A DNA stretch of 64,000 nucleotides from Ancylostoma caninum (taxonomy: Eukaryota > Nematoda > Chromadorea > Rhabditida > Ancylostomatidae), in assembly GCA_037903475.1 (NCBI GenBank), contig JBAJFG010000095.1, forward strand, positions 186,001-250,000, given 5' to 3'. A model generated the notes under the pieces. The model did no database searches. It was not told the origin of the DNA and saw nothing but the letters and a program-made list of their open reading frames with translations. Position numbers and translations under genes: made by a program. Below are positions 10,871-23,901 of this stretch, piece after piece (the first letter of the stretch is position 1; each line of letters begins with the position of its first letter).

Positions 10871-13800
10871 GAGTAATCAAGTAAGAATGCCCAGGTTTTA
10901 TGATCAGAGCACATAGAAGTTGCAAATTGTAGTGACCTACGTGCAGAGAACGGGGAACTGCCGTCACATGCACGTCCGGCCACCTAGTGCCTAGGACGGC
11001 TCGAAGCGCCAGCTAACGCACTTGTAGCTTGGCCAGTCGTTGACGTGAGAAAATTTGACCGTAGTCAGGATTTCTTCACAGTTCTGCAGGTAAGCTATGA
11101 TTTTCTTCGTTTTTCCTTTCCAGATTACAGGAGCAGCTGTCAGAAATGGTGGAACAGCAGTGGGGGGGCCCTCGTTTATTTTTCAAATTGACTAGTTTTT
11201 AGTTGATTCGCTGAATAAATTTGGTTTTACCTTGATTCCACTTTGACGTCATTCTACTGAATTCTACGTCAAAGAATCGCTCTACGCTTTTTACTGTTGC
11301 ATGGCGTTTTTTGTGCATTTTGAGGCGTGAACTGCATGTGCTTACGTTCCTATTCTGCTCTTTTCCCTAAATTTCGGCAGCACACACAGGAATATCACTT
11401 CGTTATATGTAGGTTACACCCATGATGCAGCGGCTGCAGGGAATTTACTTTTTCTTCGAAAGATTTTGTGACTGATGTATTAGTTAGAGGACCAATCTGG
11501 GTGCTGCCGGAATACTCGTCCGCGCATGCGAACGCGCTGAAAACATCATATCGTTTCTCGGCTTTCTCGGGTGTTTCACGCCATTTCATAATCGGGTACG
11601 CGTTCCATACCCTCATAATTCCCCGAGTCTGACAAAATTGCAAACATGAGGATTTCGACAGGTGCTGCCTTTAATATCTACCTGCACCTCTACCATGTTG
11701 GCGGCCACCACCCTAAACTTCTTAAATGAATAGAATTTTCGAAGAATTCCGAGACGCAGGCGCTCAGCATGCACAGCGCCCGTGTCTCTGCCCGAGATAG
11801 CCGCGCCGCGGTCTCGACCCTTGTCTGCGTACATTTGGAGTTCCCTGTACATACACGTGACAGACGAAGTAAGCCCGTTATTATAAGTCATGATATCTAT
11901 GATAATGTGCTCAACAGAGAACAGAAAATTCAAATTCTTTCAGATTTTTACCTCTCATCTCTTCTTCAACAGAGGATTTGAGCCTTAACTGCATGCTTGG
12001 AAATCTATATCGTTAGCAAGGGTTTTTTTTCTTCACAAACTGTGGGCGGACTTTTCGCTGGTTGAAAAATAACGTGTTGGGCTTTTGCCTTCATCTGCTG
12101 ATGTGCACTTGGTCTAATAGAGTCCACGAACTGAGTAGCCCTTTCAGGCCCTCAAAAAGGCGAATTAAATCAAAAGTTGGTCGGAAAGAAATGAAGAAGT
12201 TTATCAATCTAGGGTGTCGTTGAACAGAAGATAACATGCAGATTAAATTAAATTGAAGTCGTACATGGAGTACTATTACTCCAACATAGTTAACAAGATT
12301 CTGTGGTTCAGTGACAGTCGGAAGTGGCAATTTTATCACTCTCAACACCAATCACTGTGTTCTACCTTAGCTTTGATCTATCGCACCTTTTACGAGTCCA
12401 TATGTACATACCCTTCCCGTTTTACCTATCCTAAATCCTTCTTAAAAGCAATTTCGCCATATTAAGCAGCTGCCAAAGGTGATTTTACATATTGAAAAGG
12501 TAAAACGTACCACTGTAACATTCACTGAGCTGAGATATTCTCCTTTTAAAATGAATTTAGCTGTATTCGAAGCGTGAAGCATTAGATTTTGGCCATGAAT
12601 CCCAGTGTAATTTCCTGGCTGAAAAACGCGAAGCTCATCATCAAAGAATGTTTGAGAACGCTACTTTTCTACACAGCTTCTAGAATGCATTTCTCGCTCC
12701 GCTCTTTTATATTATAACACCTACTACTGTCATGTACTGCCATTAAACATGAAACCGACTTTGCCTTAACTCTCCAAAAGCTGTGGTATAAATAGGATGT
12801 TACAGTGCGTTTCATAATTATGGGCACCCCCTCCACCTAGGGCTTTTCTAAAAAGGTGGAATTTTTTCTTTAGTACCATCGTGATCAGCACTTAAAATAA
12901 TCGTGGTACCAGACTTTCGGGCTCATGGTGGCAGCCCTAGATTTTTAAAGATTTCCTGCTTTTCCCAGTTTGCAGTCATGGAAAGGCTTCATGTTATAAC
13001 AGGTTTATTAGCTGCGTGATCAAAACCGCAAAACTTAAATAATTTTGTGAGTTCGCATCGCTCGTTGTGAGGATTCTGAGGAGATCCACATCGAAAAACG
13101 TAGCACATCCAAGACTGCCTATCTCAATTTTTGCTTTTCACTGCTGATGGCGGTACAGTCTAAATTGGCCGACAAGGATGCTCTGTGGTTCTGCTTTGGA
13201 AATACAGGTAGCACCGACAACAGGTGGGTGCGTGACTTTTCGAACAGCAGTCTCCAGAATCTAGGTCACTCCTGGGTCATTCAGTGCCCTCCTTTTCTTG
13301 TCTGATCCGCTAATCACAGTGAAGTAGTAAGGGGTCACAACCTCAATCGAAGCGCCGCCTCTGTACGAACCCCATGGATGTGGATACAACTCTAATTCAA
13401 TAGCTGCTGTGATGAGAAGATGATCTCGATAACCTCGCTAGACTTTCATGTACGAAATCGCATGTACATTGGGAAAACAACACTTCTACGCATCATCACT
13501 TTCAAACATAACCTAGCAGTTTATCAATTTCTGTTTTCTCTGTTTCAGAAAAGAATCGCTATAACCGAAAACAATCATTGTATGGCGATCTGATGGCATC
13601 GCATCTTCTAAATAGCCCTTTAAGCACCTTAATTATGTGCAGGATTATTGGAGAATGTCAGACTTGAAATATGCCTGGTCAACGAAAACCACTGTCATTC
13701 ATCGACATGTGTTTTTCAAAATCCTCAAATATTCGTTGAGTATGTGCTTTCAATGTGTTCTCTCACAATACTGGTTTTTACTTCTTTAAATCCAAGATTT

Positions 13801-14460
13801 AGGTAATTATGCCTCACTATACTGTCATCAGGATTCGAAAAAAAGAAGAGGACCTAGGGAAAAGTGAAGGGAAAAAACAGAAATTGACGAAGTAAATTGT
13901 TGTATTGGAAAAATTGGAAAATCATAGTTTCTGCAGTGCAAAAAATCGCAATTAAAATTGCTCCAGTATAACACTGCATTCATGTTTTGATCTCATCCTA
14001 GAAACTATATAAATGATTCAGCATATTTTGATTAATAATCAATCTTACACCATTGTTTGCAGTGTATACGCCTACAGTCGTAGTGTAAATCTCTGGAACA
14101 GTATATGGCAATGAATCACACATTGAATCGGTTATATCGAGTAGGCACAAATTAGAAGCTTTAAGAATTAAAATTCAGGAACATTGACGTAACAATACCT
14201 GAAAATACTTGGCTGTTGGATGTTATCATTCCCAGCCAACAATGCACGCTATGTGTCCACGGTCCAGTGGCTGGCTATTTGGAGAGCTGTGCGGGATTTG
14301 TCTAGTGGGTGGAGCTTTGACTGGTAGCCTTCTGGCTGCTCCCTTGTAATTATCGGAGTAGCCAAGGAAAGAAGGGCATTATCAGAGAAACTAAGAAAAA
14401 AAGTGTTCAGAAAATCCGCATCCACAGGCTGTTCCGATGGCTCAGCTAGGCAGTGAATGA
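10871..14460. other. No gene recognised; one orphan transposon end
   Basis: No convincing coding sequence. Isolated features: an acceptor-like TTTCCTTTCCAG at about 11125, a second at about 13548 (TTTTCTCTGTTTCAG), and a Tc1/mariner-like terminus TACAGTGCGTTTCATAATTA at 12811 whose inverted partner I could not find. Open frames at 11395-11933 (minus) have no recognisable motifs. Confidence 0.4.
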
Positions 14461-14466
14461 AGAACG

Positions 14467-14987
14467 CAACTCTCGCCCTACGCCAGAGTATCCCCTCTTT
14501 TTTTGTTATAACGTGATCCAGTTGCTCAAATTGGTGGAAATTACACTCACGTACTTTGTGATGCCTGGCGCCGTTGAATCATATCATAGCCCATGCCTCC
14601 TCCATCTTTGCTTTCCTCGAAATGGGCAGGAATCCATCAAACGTGGTGAAGAAAACCTCACAGTCGAGGAAGTGTCCATATCTTGTCTCAGTACTGTGAT
14701 CATTCATGAATATGGTGCAGCAGATTTGGTAAATTCGGTAGTCATAAGAGTTCTATTCGTGATAGCAGGAGAGAGCGGAGAGCTTTCGCAATATAAACTT
14801 TTGCCAGGATGGCTTACTTGGGCTCACTTCATTACAGAAGTGGACCTGAATAGGCAGAGACTGGAACCTGGTTCAACAGCACCGGACATCAAAAAGTGTC
14901 TGAGAATAATTTTCAGCAATTTGAGCATTTGGTTCTTAGGTTTCCACGAGAAAATGAGGGAATAACTCAGTGTCGGGCGAGTGTTGT
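14467..14987. mobile_element. Foldback MITE (palindromic, about 520 bp)
   Basis: The left third (14467-14625) is repeated in inverted orientation at 14840-14987. Ends read CAACTCTCGCCCTACGCCAG and, reverse-complemented from the right, CAACACTCGCCCGACACTGA. Further in, TTGCTCAAATTGGTGGAAAT pairs with a right-arm GCTCAAATTGCTGAAAAT. The 170-codon open frame across it (14453-14965, plus) and the minus frame at 14824-15015 give near-identical peptides (FLMSGAVEP / FVMPGAVES), which is what an inverted repeat produces. No transposase is present. Target-site duplication not resolved. Confidence 0.75.
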
Positions 14988-14989
14988 TT

Positions 14990-15780
14990 TGTAGATTGCC
15001 AGCTAGTGAAGCCACCCTAATAGCCTGTGGGCAATGTTAAGGGTTCATGCATTTCTAAAGTAGGTATACCGCGCGTGCCTTTCTTCCAGCGTCGCGTCAG
15101 CAATGAGCGGCTGAAAACTTGAAATAGACGTCTTGGATGCCCGACGCTTATCGGTGAGGCTAGGCGTTGCGGAAATTCTTCCGGCACAAACTACATCACC
15201 ATAGTTTCGATTACGCAACCGATAAACCTGCTATAATATGAAGCTGTGAATTAGGCAAGAGCAGAGAAATAAATTGTCAAAAACCTAGGACTGCTACCGC
15301 GAGTTCAAAAGTGGGGTACCAAGGTTATCCTAGGTGCTGATAATAATAGTGCTAAAGAAAAATCCCACGATTTCTAAAAAAAAGCCGGGGTTGGAAAAGT
15401 TCGGGTGTTTCCTATAATTATAAAACACACATCATATTTTATTTTATTTATTTGCTGTTTGTGATCATCACGGGGAATAACCCTATCCATAAAGTTTCGC
15501 TAGAATCTGGAAAAGCCACAGTTACAGCATACCTGAACTACTCCTATCGCGGGCCAAAAGCAGCCATGAGTGTGGATAAGAGCAAGTGATTATCTGTAAG
15601 CTGTATCCTATACATCGCTTCTTTCCAAATGCTCGCATTTTAAGGAATCGGAAGTTTATCAGGGACAATTAGAGGCCACCTCTAACGAATAAGTCCCTTT
15701 CCACTCCATGGAAAAATCCCTCCTTTTGCAATTTCGGCTTCAGTTTACGCGAGAAGTCGGCCGAGGTTATATCGCCTCGA
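14990..15780. other. No gene recognised
   Basis: Unique-looking sequence without supported features. Confidence 0.4.
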
Positions 15781-15784
15781 AATA

Positions 15785-16330
15785 GAAGCATCCAATGTGC
15801 TGCCGAAGGAATTGCAGAAAAGGCTAGGGTGTTTCACCAATGTAATTTGGATGTTGCGAAGGAGAGGCAAGAATTATTGTCCGGCCACTCAAGCGAGCAG
15901 AGGAATCGTACGGAACGTTTAGCGTCAATCACTACTAGGATGCTGACAAGGAGAAACCGTAACTTGCCAAGACGATGGAGAAGCGGAGAGTCGACATCGC
16001 CAGTTCCGACGTTGGCGATGCTCCTGTGCTAGTGTCTATTGCACAACATCTGGCCGCAATGGAGATGGAGCAATCATCAGCGACAGCTACCAAGACTTTG
16101 TCGCCTGAGTTCAGCGTGGCTCCAACCGTCTTACGCCTATCAAGATCACCAGAGGTGACATGCTTAGGAGTTGTAGGTGCGTACGCGCCACAGAGCGAAT
16201 GTACTGATGACATGAAGAGATGTTTCTACCGCAATTTTGAAGCACTCACACGGGATTTGAAGGAAATGAAAGTATTTAAATCGATGATGACTTTAGTAGA
16301 CGAGTTGGATCTATTAGGTCGTGAAGTATG
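15785..16330 (+). pseudogene. Possible LINE endonuclease fragment
   Basis: A 118-codon plus frame at 15975-16331 contains VVGAYAPQSECTDDMKRCFY, which resembles the AYAPQ box and following region of LINE endonucleases. The upstream frame (15829-16032) is Arg/Glu-rich and overlaps it in another register. There is no RT nearby. The motif is short and could be coincidental, so the call is tentative. If correct it is a different LINE family from the one at 9.4 kb, whose equivalent box reads NGYAP. Confidence 0.35.
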
Positions 16331-16331
16331 A

Positions 16332-17220
16332 AATGTTTTTATGAGCGGTCAATTTGACAGTCTATCTTCGAAGTTTTACGAGATCACTTCTCATCTTTCT
16401 CTTAATTGTGAAGGCACGTCCTCCTTCTTTAAACACCACTTCCTCGATTTTTGATCAGTCTTCAAGTTTTTGTTTGAAAGTAATTTCTCTAGAACCACTC
16501 AAAAACTAAATCGTATCATTTTAGAAAACATGCTCCATTTTCCAGCCATTAAAGCAGAGAAAGCTGGAAACATCAGAGCATTGTTGATGGGAATTTGGCT
16601 AGTAAATGCACTGAATAGCGTTTCTTTGAAAATTTCGGCTTCGGTGACATGAAGCTGCAATGTGAGCCTTATAATGAACCTGGATATCGATGAGCTGGAA
16701 GCCGAAGCGGATAGAAGTCAAACTCGGCCTGCGTGAGCAGCAGTGTAGTTGGGACTGAATAGTGCTATAGATGCCCATCGATTTATTCATAATTCAAAAA
16801 TTGGATTCCGAATACTTCTAAAGTTCGGATTTTTAAAAAAGTTGGAGCAACACATTTTTCCGGGAATGATAAGGAGGCATTTAGATCCATCTGCTTTTCG
16901 AACATCTGAGTTCTTTGGATCTAGTCCTGAATGAATAATCGAACAAAGTGGATTATTCGATTTTTATTTGGTCTTAAGCATAAGCAGCAGGGTGTTGCCT
17001 CTATGATCCAAGTAGCTGCCGTACACGGTTTCGCTCGGGTGTTCCACTTAATTGGCTTCGTTACACGGCTGAGGCCAATTACTATCACCACAACTTCATT
17101 GAAACATTAGAATCTCCATAATTTTAGTGATCATCATGTCAACGAAGCCCAAGCAACCCTTCCCCATCAACTTGTGGGCGAGAAGTTAGCAAAGCTATTT
17201 CTGTGATATTGAATTTATGC
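16332..17220. other. No gene recognised
   Basis: Only short open frames, no repeats or splice series noticed. Confidence 0.4.
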
Positions 17221-17221
17221 A

Positions 17222-17610
17222 TTCGTACAAAGTGGTTGTCACATTCATATTCAGCTTATCGAGGAACCCCAGGAGACATGTGCTCACCGCTCCATTGAGC
17301 AGAAAAGCCAAAAGTCAATGAAATCGATAATTCGATATTTCGTGCAAAATGATTGTCATATGCGTGTTCAGTGTATTGAGGAAACTCAGAAGTCATGTCT
17401 CCACCGACCCCTGGACAAAAATAACGAGAAATCAATAAAGTCGATATAATCGATGAATCAATCGATAATACCAGGTGCAAAGTAGCCCATAACCTCCGCC
17501 TGCCCGCGAAGGATGCGCGTGCAAAATTTGGTCCGGATCGGTTCACCCTTCGCGATTTCTATTAATTACGTACATACACACACAAACACACATACATAAA
17601 AATTTTCACT
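17222..17610 (-). mobile_element. Helitron-family fragment (117-bp repeat family), minus strand
   Basis: On the minus strand this reads from a TATGTATGTGTGTTTG-type lead through GGTGAACCGATCC, GCGGAGGTTATGGGCTACTT and ATCGATTGATTCATCGAT into about two units of the 117-bp repeat seen at 34.1-34.8 kb. This matches the 5' half of the Helitron at 33858-35031. Neither the exact 5' start nor the CTAG 3' end is present, so it is a truncated copy. Confidence 0.7.
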
Positions 17611-17744
17611 TTTATACATACAGATAATATTGCGGTATTCGAGTCAATACGTCCATTGAAAGTGGTCCGGTGGACGAATTTTTCTCAGTTTGTCCCACAA
17701 GAATGGGTGCCAACGTTTGTCCATTTTTCAGAAGTCCACGCTGC

Positions 17745-18179
17745 TTAAAGGCAGTGTGTCACCTCGTTTTCGTGCCTGAGCTTTCATCAGATTCTGAATC
17801 TCCTCGACACGCTGAATCCAAAGGTGTACCTAAAATATTACAAAAAGGTCTTTAAACCCTACTTTTGAACGTTTTTCGGGTCGGAATTTGTAGCAGTTTG
17901 TCAAGCTGAGTGGACGCGTGGAGTCGTTGATCTCATCGTTTGGACATGTCTAGACGTGTTGGCCAACATTGCAGACGTGGCGGGCAGCCAGCAGATTCAC
18001 GGACCGCTCCGCCCAGGTGGTCCGTGAACCGCACTTTGGGACCCTCCGAAAACGGGGTTTTCTTCATTTTTATGAGCTCTGACGTACATCTTCGTACATC
18101 TTTCGAATTAGCGTGACAAGGGGGTTTAGAGTCCGTTGATATCTACAACTCACGAAACGAGCTGACACACTGCCTTTAA
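17745..18179. mobile_element. TTAA-flanked palindromic MITE, copy 1
   Basis: 435 bp including flanking TTAA at both ends. The left end reads AAAGGCAGTGTGTCACCTCG and the right end is its near-exact inverse. The body is also partly palindromic, with the conserved words TAGACGTGTTGGCCAAC, CGGACCGCTCCGCCCA and CGAAAACGGGGTTTTC. Five copies occur in this window. TTAA target duplication is typical of piggyBac and Kolobok transposons, and the only candidate transposase here is the Kolobok-like gene at 25.1-28.2 kb. Confidence 0.85.
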
Positions 18180-18476
18180 GCTAGAGGAGCAGGCGTGAGG
18201 ATCCACCCGCCAGGTCCATTCCCAGTTTGCACTTACTCGGTCAATTTTTACTATTTTCGTCCACCACAGCGAACCGAAATGTGTTACCACATATTGCTGG
18301 AAAGGAGCTGTCCATAGTGGATCAATGGTTCCATGAACCGCGGTAAAGAATACTTCACTTTGGATAGTGTCTGTTCATCCACCTGCACTAATCTTGTCTG
18401 AGGACAATGAAAATATGCGAGCTGAAAATTTTAATGTGGAGAGAGAGCTGCTTCCAAGGAACCTAACTATTGACTC

Positions 18477-18556
18477 GATAACCCGTCAAAGATTAAGAGC
18501 TCAATTGGGAACCCGTTGATAACCCGTCAAAAATTAAGAGCTCAATTGGGAACTGA
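18477..18556 (+). repeat. 41-bp tandem duplication
   Basis: GATAACCCGTCAAAGATTAA with its following 21 bases is repeated once immediately downstream (period 41) with a single G/A difference. This is a local duplication inside otherwise unannotated sequence. Confidence 0.85.
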
Positions 18557-18559
18557 TGC

Positions 18560-21345
18560 CACATCAAACTAACTTAAATTCAACAGATTACCATTGGTTT
18601 CGCTTCTTCCAGTACCATTTGAATGGTGAAACTTTTGATTCAGACCAAGCTGTCAAAGATGAGTTGGACCCAGTTTTTCGCTACTAAGAACCAAGACTTC
18701 TTCGAACGTGGAATTTTTCAACTTACTGAAAGATGACGAAGGGTCATCCAACGAAGCGGCCAATATACCATTGTTTAATGTTTGTTGTTAATATAAATAA
18801 ATTTGCTTTGAAAAATATTTTAAAAAAAACGACGTTAATTTTCGAACAACCCAATAGTAGCTATAGGGTCAATATCTCACACGAACTCCTGGAACTCTAC
18901 ACTGAAGTTTTTATTTCATGCGCTAAAAAAGAATATTGTAACCGCCTTCAGCAACACGTACTCATCAGAAAGAATAGTATGGCCGCTAATTCTTGGCACT
19001 TCTCACAAGAGATCGCTTGGTAGGGAAAAGAATAATTGAGTTAGCGATTGAGTAGAGGGAGAGCATCTGTAATATTGAATGGCACACATTCGCCAGCCCT
19101 CTACTTCACGTCATCTTTGAACTGATTAAAATAGACATTTGTGAAGGATGACTCAACTAATCTCTATGAATTAGCGGGTTCGACGTCATTTTTTAGGAAA
19201 ATTCGATGGAATCACAGAAGTTTCATGTCTATGGATAGTTTAGTAAAGGAGTTTTCGCAAAGTTTCCACAACAAAATTCTTGTTAGCAAAGCACCATTGC
19301 ACTACTTCCACATTAATTGATGTCAAATAACAATAGCAAACAACAAACTTACAACCCATTCTGCGGAATAAGCGAAGCGTTCAAATGCATATTGTTGAGC
19401 TCTCAAGAAGCAATTCAAGAAGTATATTTCTCTGTTTGCCCATGTGGGTTTAGCATTGAAGACCTCTGAAATTTCCATTTTCTGAAGACCTCTGAAATTT
19501 CCAAGTTGACTAAGCACGCTGTAATGGCGACTGAGTAAGGTAAAACTGTCAATTTTCTACATGAACGGGATGGGGTGAAAATAACTTTGAGGCTTTCACT
19601 TCTAGGATTTTAGCACAGAACATTAAGTACGGAGCATAGTCTGAACAGCTCTTTTACAATAGCAGCACAGGAACAACATATAAGGTGCAGCGCGCACGTT
19701 TGGCGAGTTTACGGTTCGCGATGAACACGAAGCTTGCCTTCTGTGGCGAGAAGAGCAGTACAATAATCTGTTCTTGTCCTCCATAATTCTCCTTGTTTTT
19801 CACATTTTCAAGCCCCACTCTGCGCCTTCCGCATTGCAAGTCTCTCTCCTCAACGTTTTCTTCAGCTTTTTGAACTAGCAGACAGCGTTATCACTACTTT
19901 CCTGTGAGTTATAGTGTGAAGCGGATTTCTCCAAGACACGACAAAATTGATGTATTCGAATAGACCTAGATCACTTTGGGATGGAGGATCAGGGGAAGAA
20001 AGAACATAATTAGAGAAGAATAGTGTCATGGAACTGGAATGCGGTCAAAGAAACTGATTCTTGATTTCAAGTGCAGAATATAAAAGTCAATACGCCAAAT
20101 GCTTCGAGCGAACAAGCGTGATGAAGTGTGTCGATGTATTTTCAATCAGGATGCTTTCCTAATGTTAGGAGATTACCATTAGTTTGTAAAAAAAAGTTTC
20201 CGCTGTTTTCGCATGGACATTTTGAAAGGTTCCTAATAAATGAACACCGGTAAGGTTTCGCGTATGTGTAGATATTGTTTTAAAGCGCATGATCCCGCGA
20301 ACATTCTGGAACGCGGTACCTATTTTTGCGTCTTGTTTCTAATTAACTTCGGAGTAAACCCTTCAAGAATGCAATTTCGGTAAGTGCACTTGCACCAGTA
20401 ATAATTTTACCATAACGATGCATGAGAGTAACCAAATTTGGGTGGAGTAATTTCGAGGCCACTCTTATTCTCCATGGCACTCTTTGTTTTCATCTTATTG
20501 TTGTGCAGTCTCAGGCACAGGCTCCAAAATTGGTAACCCAAAATTTTGATCAAGCCGTTTTTCTCCCTGGACTTGAAGCGAATTCATGTGAGATTTCTTC
20601 CACTGTGGCTGCAAACATCAACCGTTTGCGTACACTAATCCGTGAAATTTTGGGACGAGGCCCAAGTGCTCTGTGGAAATCACACCATTTCGCCATACCG
20701 CGGGGAGGCGTCCTAATTTTGTTGGTCGAATTCTCCGGAAAGGCGAAGAGGAGTTTTCAATTGCGCATTATGTAGCACAAACCTAGCTCTAACTATGCGC
20801 CGGTTATCAGATCACAGGAATGTCTACTGAGAGAGCAAGAATTTGTCAAAGTTAGTGTCCTCTAGCAGTACACGACCCGCTTCTTTGTCTCGTGGTCCGC
20901 GGATTTCTGTAGCAGGGGTGTGAAGCTCCTGCTGGAAAAACAGCAAAAGTCCAGCGACTGTTGTGGTCCACACATCGATTGGTACCTTTTGTTATTTGGT
21001 TTTCTACAAAATTTTTCCATGGAAAATTTCAAAACAGCGGAAATTTGTGTTACAAGCTAATAATTCCTAATGTGCTTCAGGATCATATTTCCAAATGGCC
21101 GTCAATGTATGAAATGGCATGATATACAAAGATGCCTAAAACAAGTGCTTCCATTTATAAACCCTGACAGTTTGCTCTTTCAGTAGCTTCGTCCACACAA
21201 CACCGACAGTTATGATTGGTTTGTGATATGATTCGAGAGGAAAAGCTTAATATTTCAATATGGTCAGAAACGCTATTTTGCCATTTTCTGCAGTCAAAAC
21301 GTCTCTGTTCCAAGAGCAAGCACGAGCCCATTACGCTGGTGGAAG
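18560..21345. other. No gene recognised; small tandem duplication at 19.45 kb
   Basis: A 26-bp unit, TGAAGACCTCTGAAATTTCC plus TTTTC-type spacer, is tandemly doubled at about 19457-19503. The longest open frame (20422-20775, plus, 117 codons) has no recognisable motif and no clear splice context. I do not call it a gene. Confidence 0.4.
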
Positions 21346-21348
21346 AGC

Positions 21349-21741
21349 TTAAAGGTAGTGAGTCACCTCGTTTTCATGTCTGAGTTTTACCAGATTCTGA
21401 ATCTTCTCGACACGCTGAATCCAAGGTATACATGAAATGTTACAAAAATGTCTTTTATCCCTACTTTTAAACGTTTTTTCGGGCGGGGTTTGGTACAGTT
21501 TGTCGTGCCGAATGGACGCATAAACCCGTTGATCTCATCGATCGGACACGTCTAGACGTGTTGGCCAACGCTGCAGACGCTCCACCCAAGTGGTCCGTGA
21601 ACTGCACTTTCCGACCCTCCGAAAACGGGGTTTTCGTCATTTTTATGTGCTTTAACATACATCTTTGGAAGTAGCTTGACAAGGAGGTCTAGAGCTCACG
21701 AAATTTTCACCTCACGAAACGAGGTGACATACTGCCTTCAA
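21349..21741. mobile_element. TTAA-type palindromic MITE, copy 2
   Basis: Begins TTAAAGGTAGTGAGTCACCT and ends with the inverse AGGTGACATACTGCCTTCAA. It shares the internal words TAGACGTGTTGGCCAAC and CCGAAAACGGGGTTTTC with copy 1. It is about 40 bp shorter, lacking the GGGCAGCCAGC segment. The right TTAA has mutated to TCAA. Confidence 0.8.
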
Positions 21742-21744
21742 CTG

Positions 21745-22795
21745 ATCAATGTGCTGCATACTTTCATTAAATACATATTTAAGCACAGTAATTTCAGGAG
21801 GACCAAAACTAAAATACCTGAAACTTATGAGTCTTGCCGACTGCAGTAGGCAGTAGGGAACAGAACACGCTCACTCTTTTTCCACTACACTCCTCGACCT
21901 TAGCTGGAACCGACCCTCTAGTTAATAGACGTGCAAGTTTCAATTCTTGCAGCACAACTGCGATGTAGAAAATTGCCTCTTGACACATTAATGATACATT
22001 ATTTTATGGCGCCACTCTCTTTTTCAGAACTGGGAGCTTAGTGTAGGTGTGGTTCAGCATGACATGAGAAACGGACTCACAGAGAATACCTCAAACGAAT
22101 GGTGATTTCGACCCACCCTACTATCGGCATCTAACGACTGTGCGGCGGTCTACTCGGGATCGCTCAACCATCACCGTCTATGGGCAGCAGCTCATTACCG
22201 GACAGACCAGCTGATTGATTACTGCTCTGACCGACATGGGGGCCGGCCCCTGTTTTGACAAGCTGCTAACTACCTTTGGGCGACGGATCGTGAACGGACT
22301 TCTTGGTCGACCAACCCAACCTTCCGGCTGGAGCGGCTGGAGGGGTTGAAGTGAAGTACTGACATCATCATAATGGGCATGCTCGCTCCTGGAACAGACA
22401 TTCTTTGACTAGGGGAAAGGGCGGAATAGCGTTTCTCAATACTTTAAAGGCAGCACCCACGATAATTTTCGCTTCCTAGGGTTTGAGCCCCTAGTGATCC
22501 AGCCGACTGGGGCGTCAATTTCGCAACATAAGTACCCTTGGAATCTTACTCCATCACAAGTAAGAGCAACCTGTACCTGGATCAACAGGATCAGTAGGCA
22601 GTAAGTTCTACGAGTTTTCATTTTTAGCACTGGGTCAAAAATTCTCCTTGGAGTGCTAGAAACAGCAACAACCAGCTGTTTGGCGGGCATGATTCCAAGT
22701 GACAGTCATTTTTTTGTCCTTTTCGAAATCTCGCATTGATTATTGATTCTATTACAAGTTTCTACAATTATTTTTTTGTGATTTGCCTTGATGGT
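21745..22795. other. No gene recognised; orphan MITE-like end
   Basis: At 22443 the sequence TTTAAAGGCAGCACCCACGA resembles the terminus of the TTAA MITE family but has no visible partner. No supported coding sequence. Confidence 0.35.
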
Positions 22796-23901
22796 TTTTC
22801 TTATTCCAGGTGTTCCATGTTCGCTTCTGGTTTTCTGCGACCTGACCGTCCCTGGACAAGTGAGTTTTTTGTGTTCGCCCAGTATTCATTGATTATTATG
22901 TTGAATGAGATTAGTTTTCTTCATTTTCTTGTATTCTCTTATTCCGTTTTGCTCATCTGTTTCTATGGTACATATGTTTTTCAATGATCATATTTCTTGT
23001 ACGTGTTTTTTTCCCAACCTGGCTTTGTTTCAGCTGGTTTCCGCGGCAAATCGGTCTTTGTGCGTTACTGCGTAAAGGTAAGTTTCAAGTTTTCCTTCAA
23101 TTTTCTTCATTTTAAAGATCTGAAATATGCTGTATTTGTTGCTTTTGTTGACATATTGTGTTTTTGTTTTTGCCGATGTTTTTCAAAGCAACAATTGTTT
23201 CTTGTATGTGTTGCTCGTCGATTTTTTAAAATTATTTACAGCTATTTTCCGCCGCACACTCACTGGTTCTGCCCATCTCTGTTTCGTAGCGGTGAGTTGT
23301 CAGATCACTCCATTCATTTTGTTTCGTCATTTCTTGTGTTTCCGTACGCAGTTCTGATTTCTTCACTGTTTATTGTTCTTTTTGTCTATTCTAAGTCAAA
23401 TTTGTCTTATTTCTAACCAGTTCCAACTGTGGTCCAATCTTCCTTTTCTTACCAGCTGTTTTTGCGAGGTGGGTCATTTTCATTCTGTTCAATTTCGCTA
23501 TTGCAGAAATTTACAAAATGTTACATAGGTTATTCTTTGTTTTCTTGTTTTATTTCTTCACGGTCATGTTTTCATTTTTAGCCGGTGTTTATTTTGAAGT
23601 TGCCTAGACTTTTTCTTGTTCATATTTGCTTTATCGCGGCTATTTGATCTTGTTTGTTGCAATATTTCATTTCAGGTTTGTTTAAAGCAACGCCGATCAG
23701 CAGGCTTGCTTGGAAACGGTCAGGAATCCAGTAAAATTGGCCTGGCCAGGTGCGTTTTAATTTAGCATTGATTATGCGAGATGGGGCGAGGTGATGTAGG
23801 AAGAGCCTCCCCAGTCGTTTTATTTCCCAATCTTGTTCCTGTTTTTCATTCTCGCTTGTGTTTTGATTCGCATTTTGATTTCACTTTCGTTTTTCTTTTT
23901 T

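Noticed and set aside
12811..12850. Tc1/mariner element starting TACAGTGCGTTTCATAAT
   Set aside because: No inverted partner end was found, so element limits cannot be supported.
14453..14965. 170-codon open frame as a host gene
   Set aside because: The frame spans both arms of a foldback MITE, and the opposite strand encodes a near-identical peptide.
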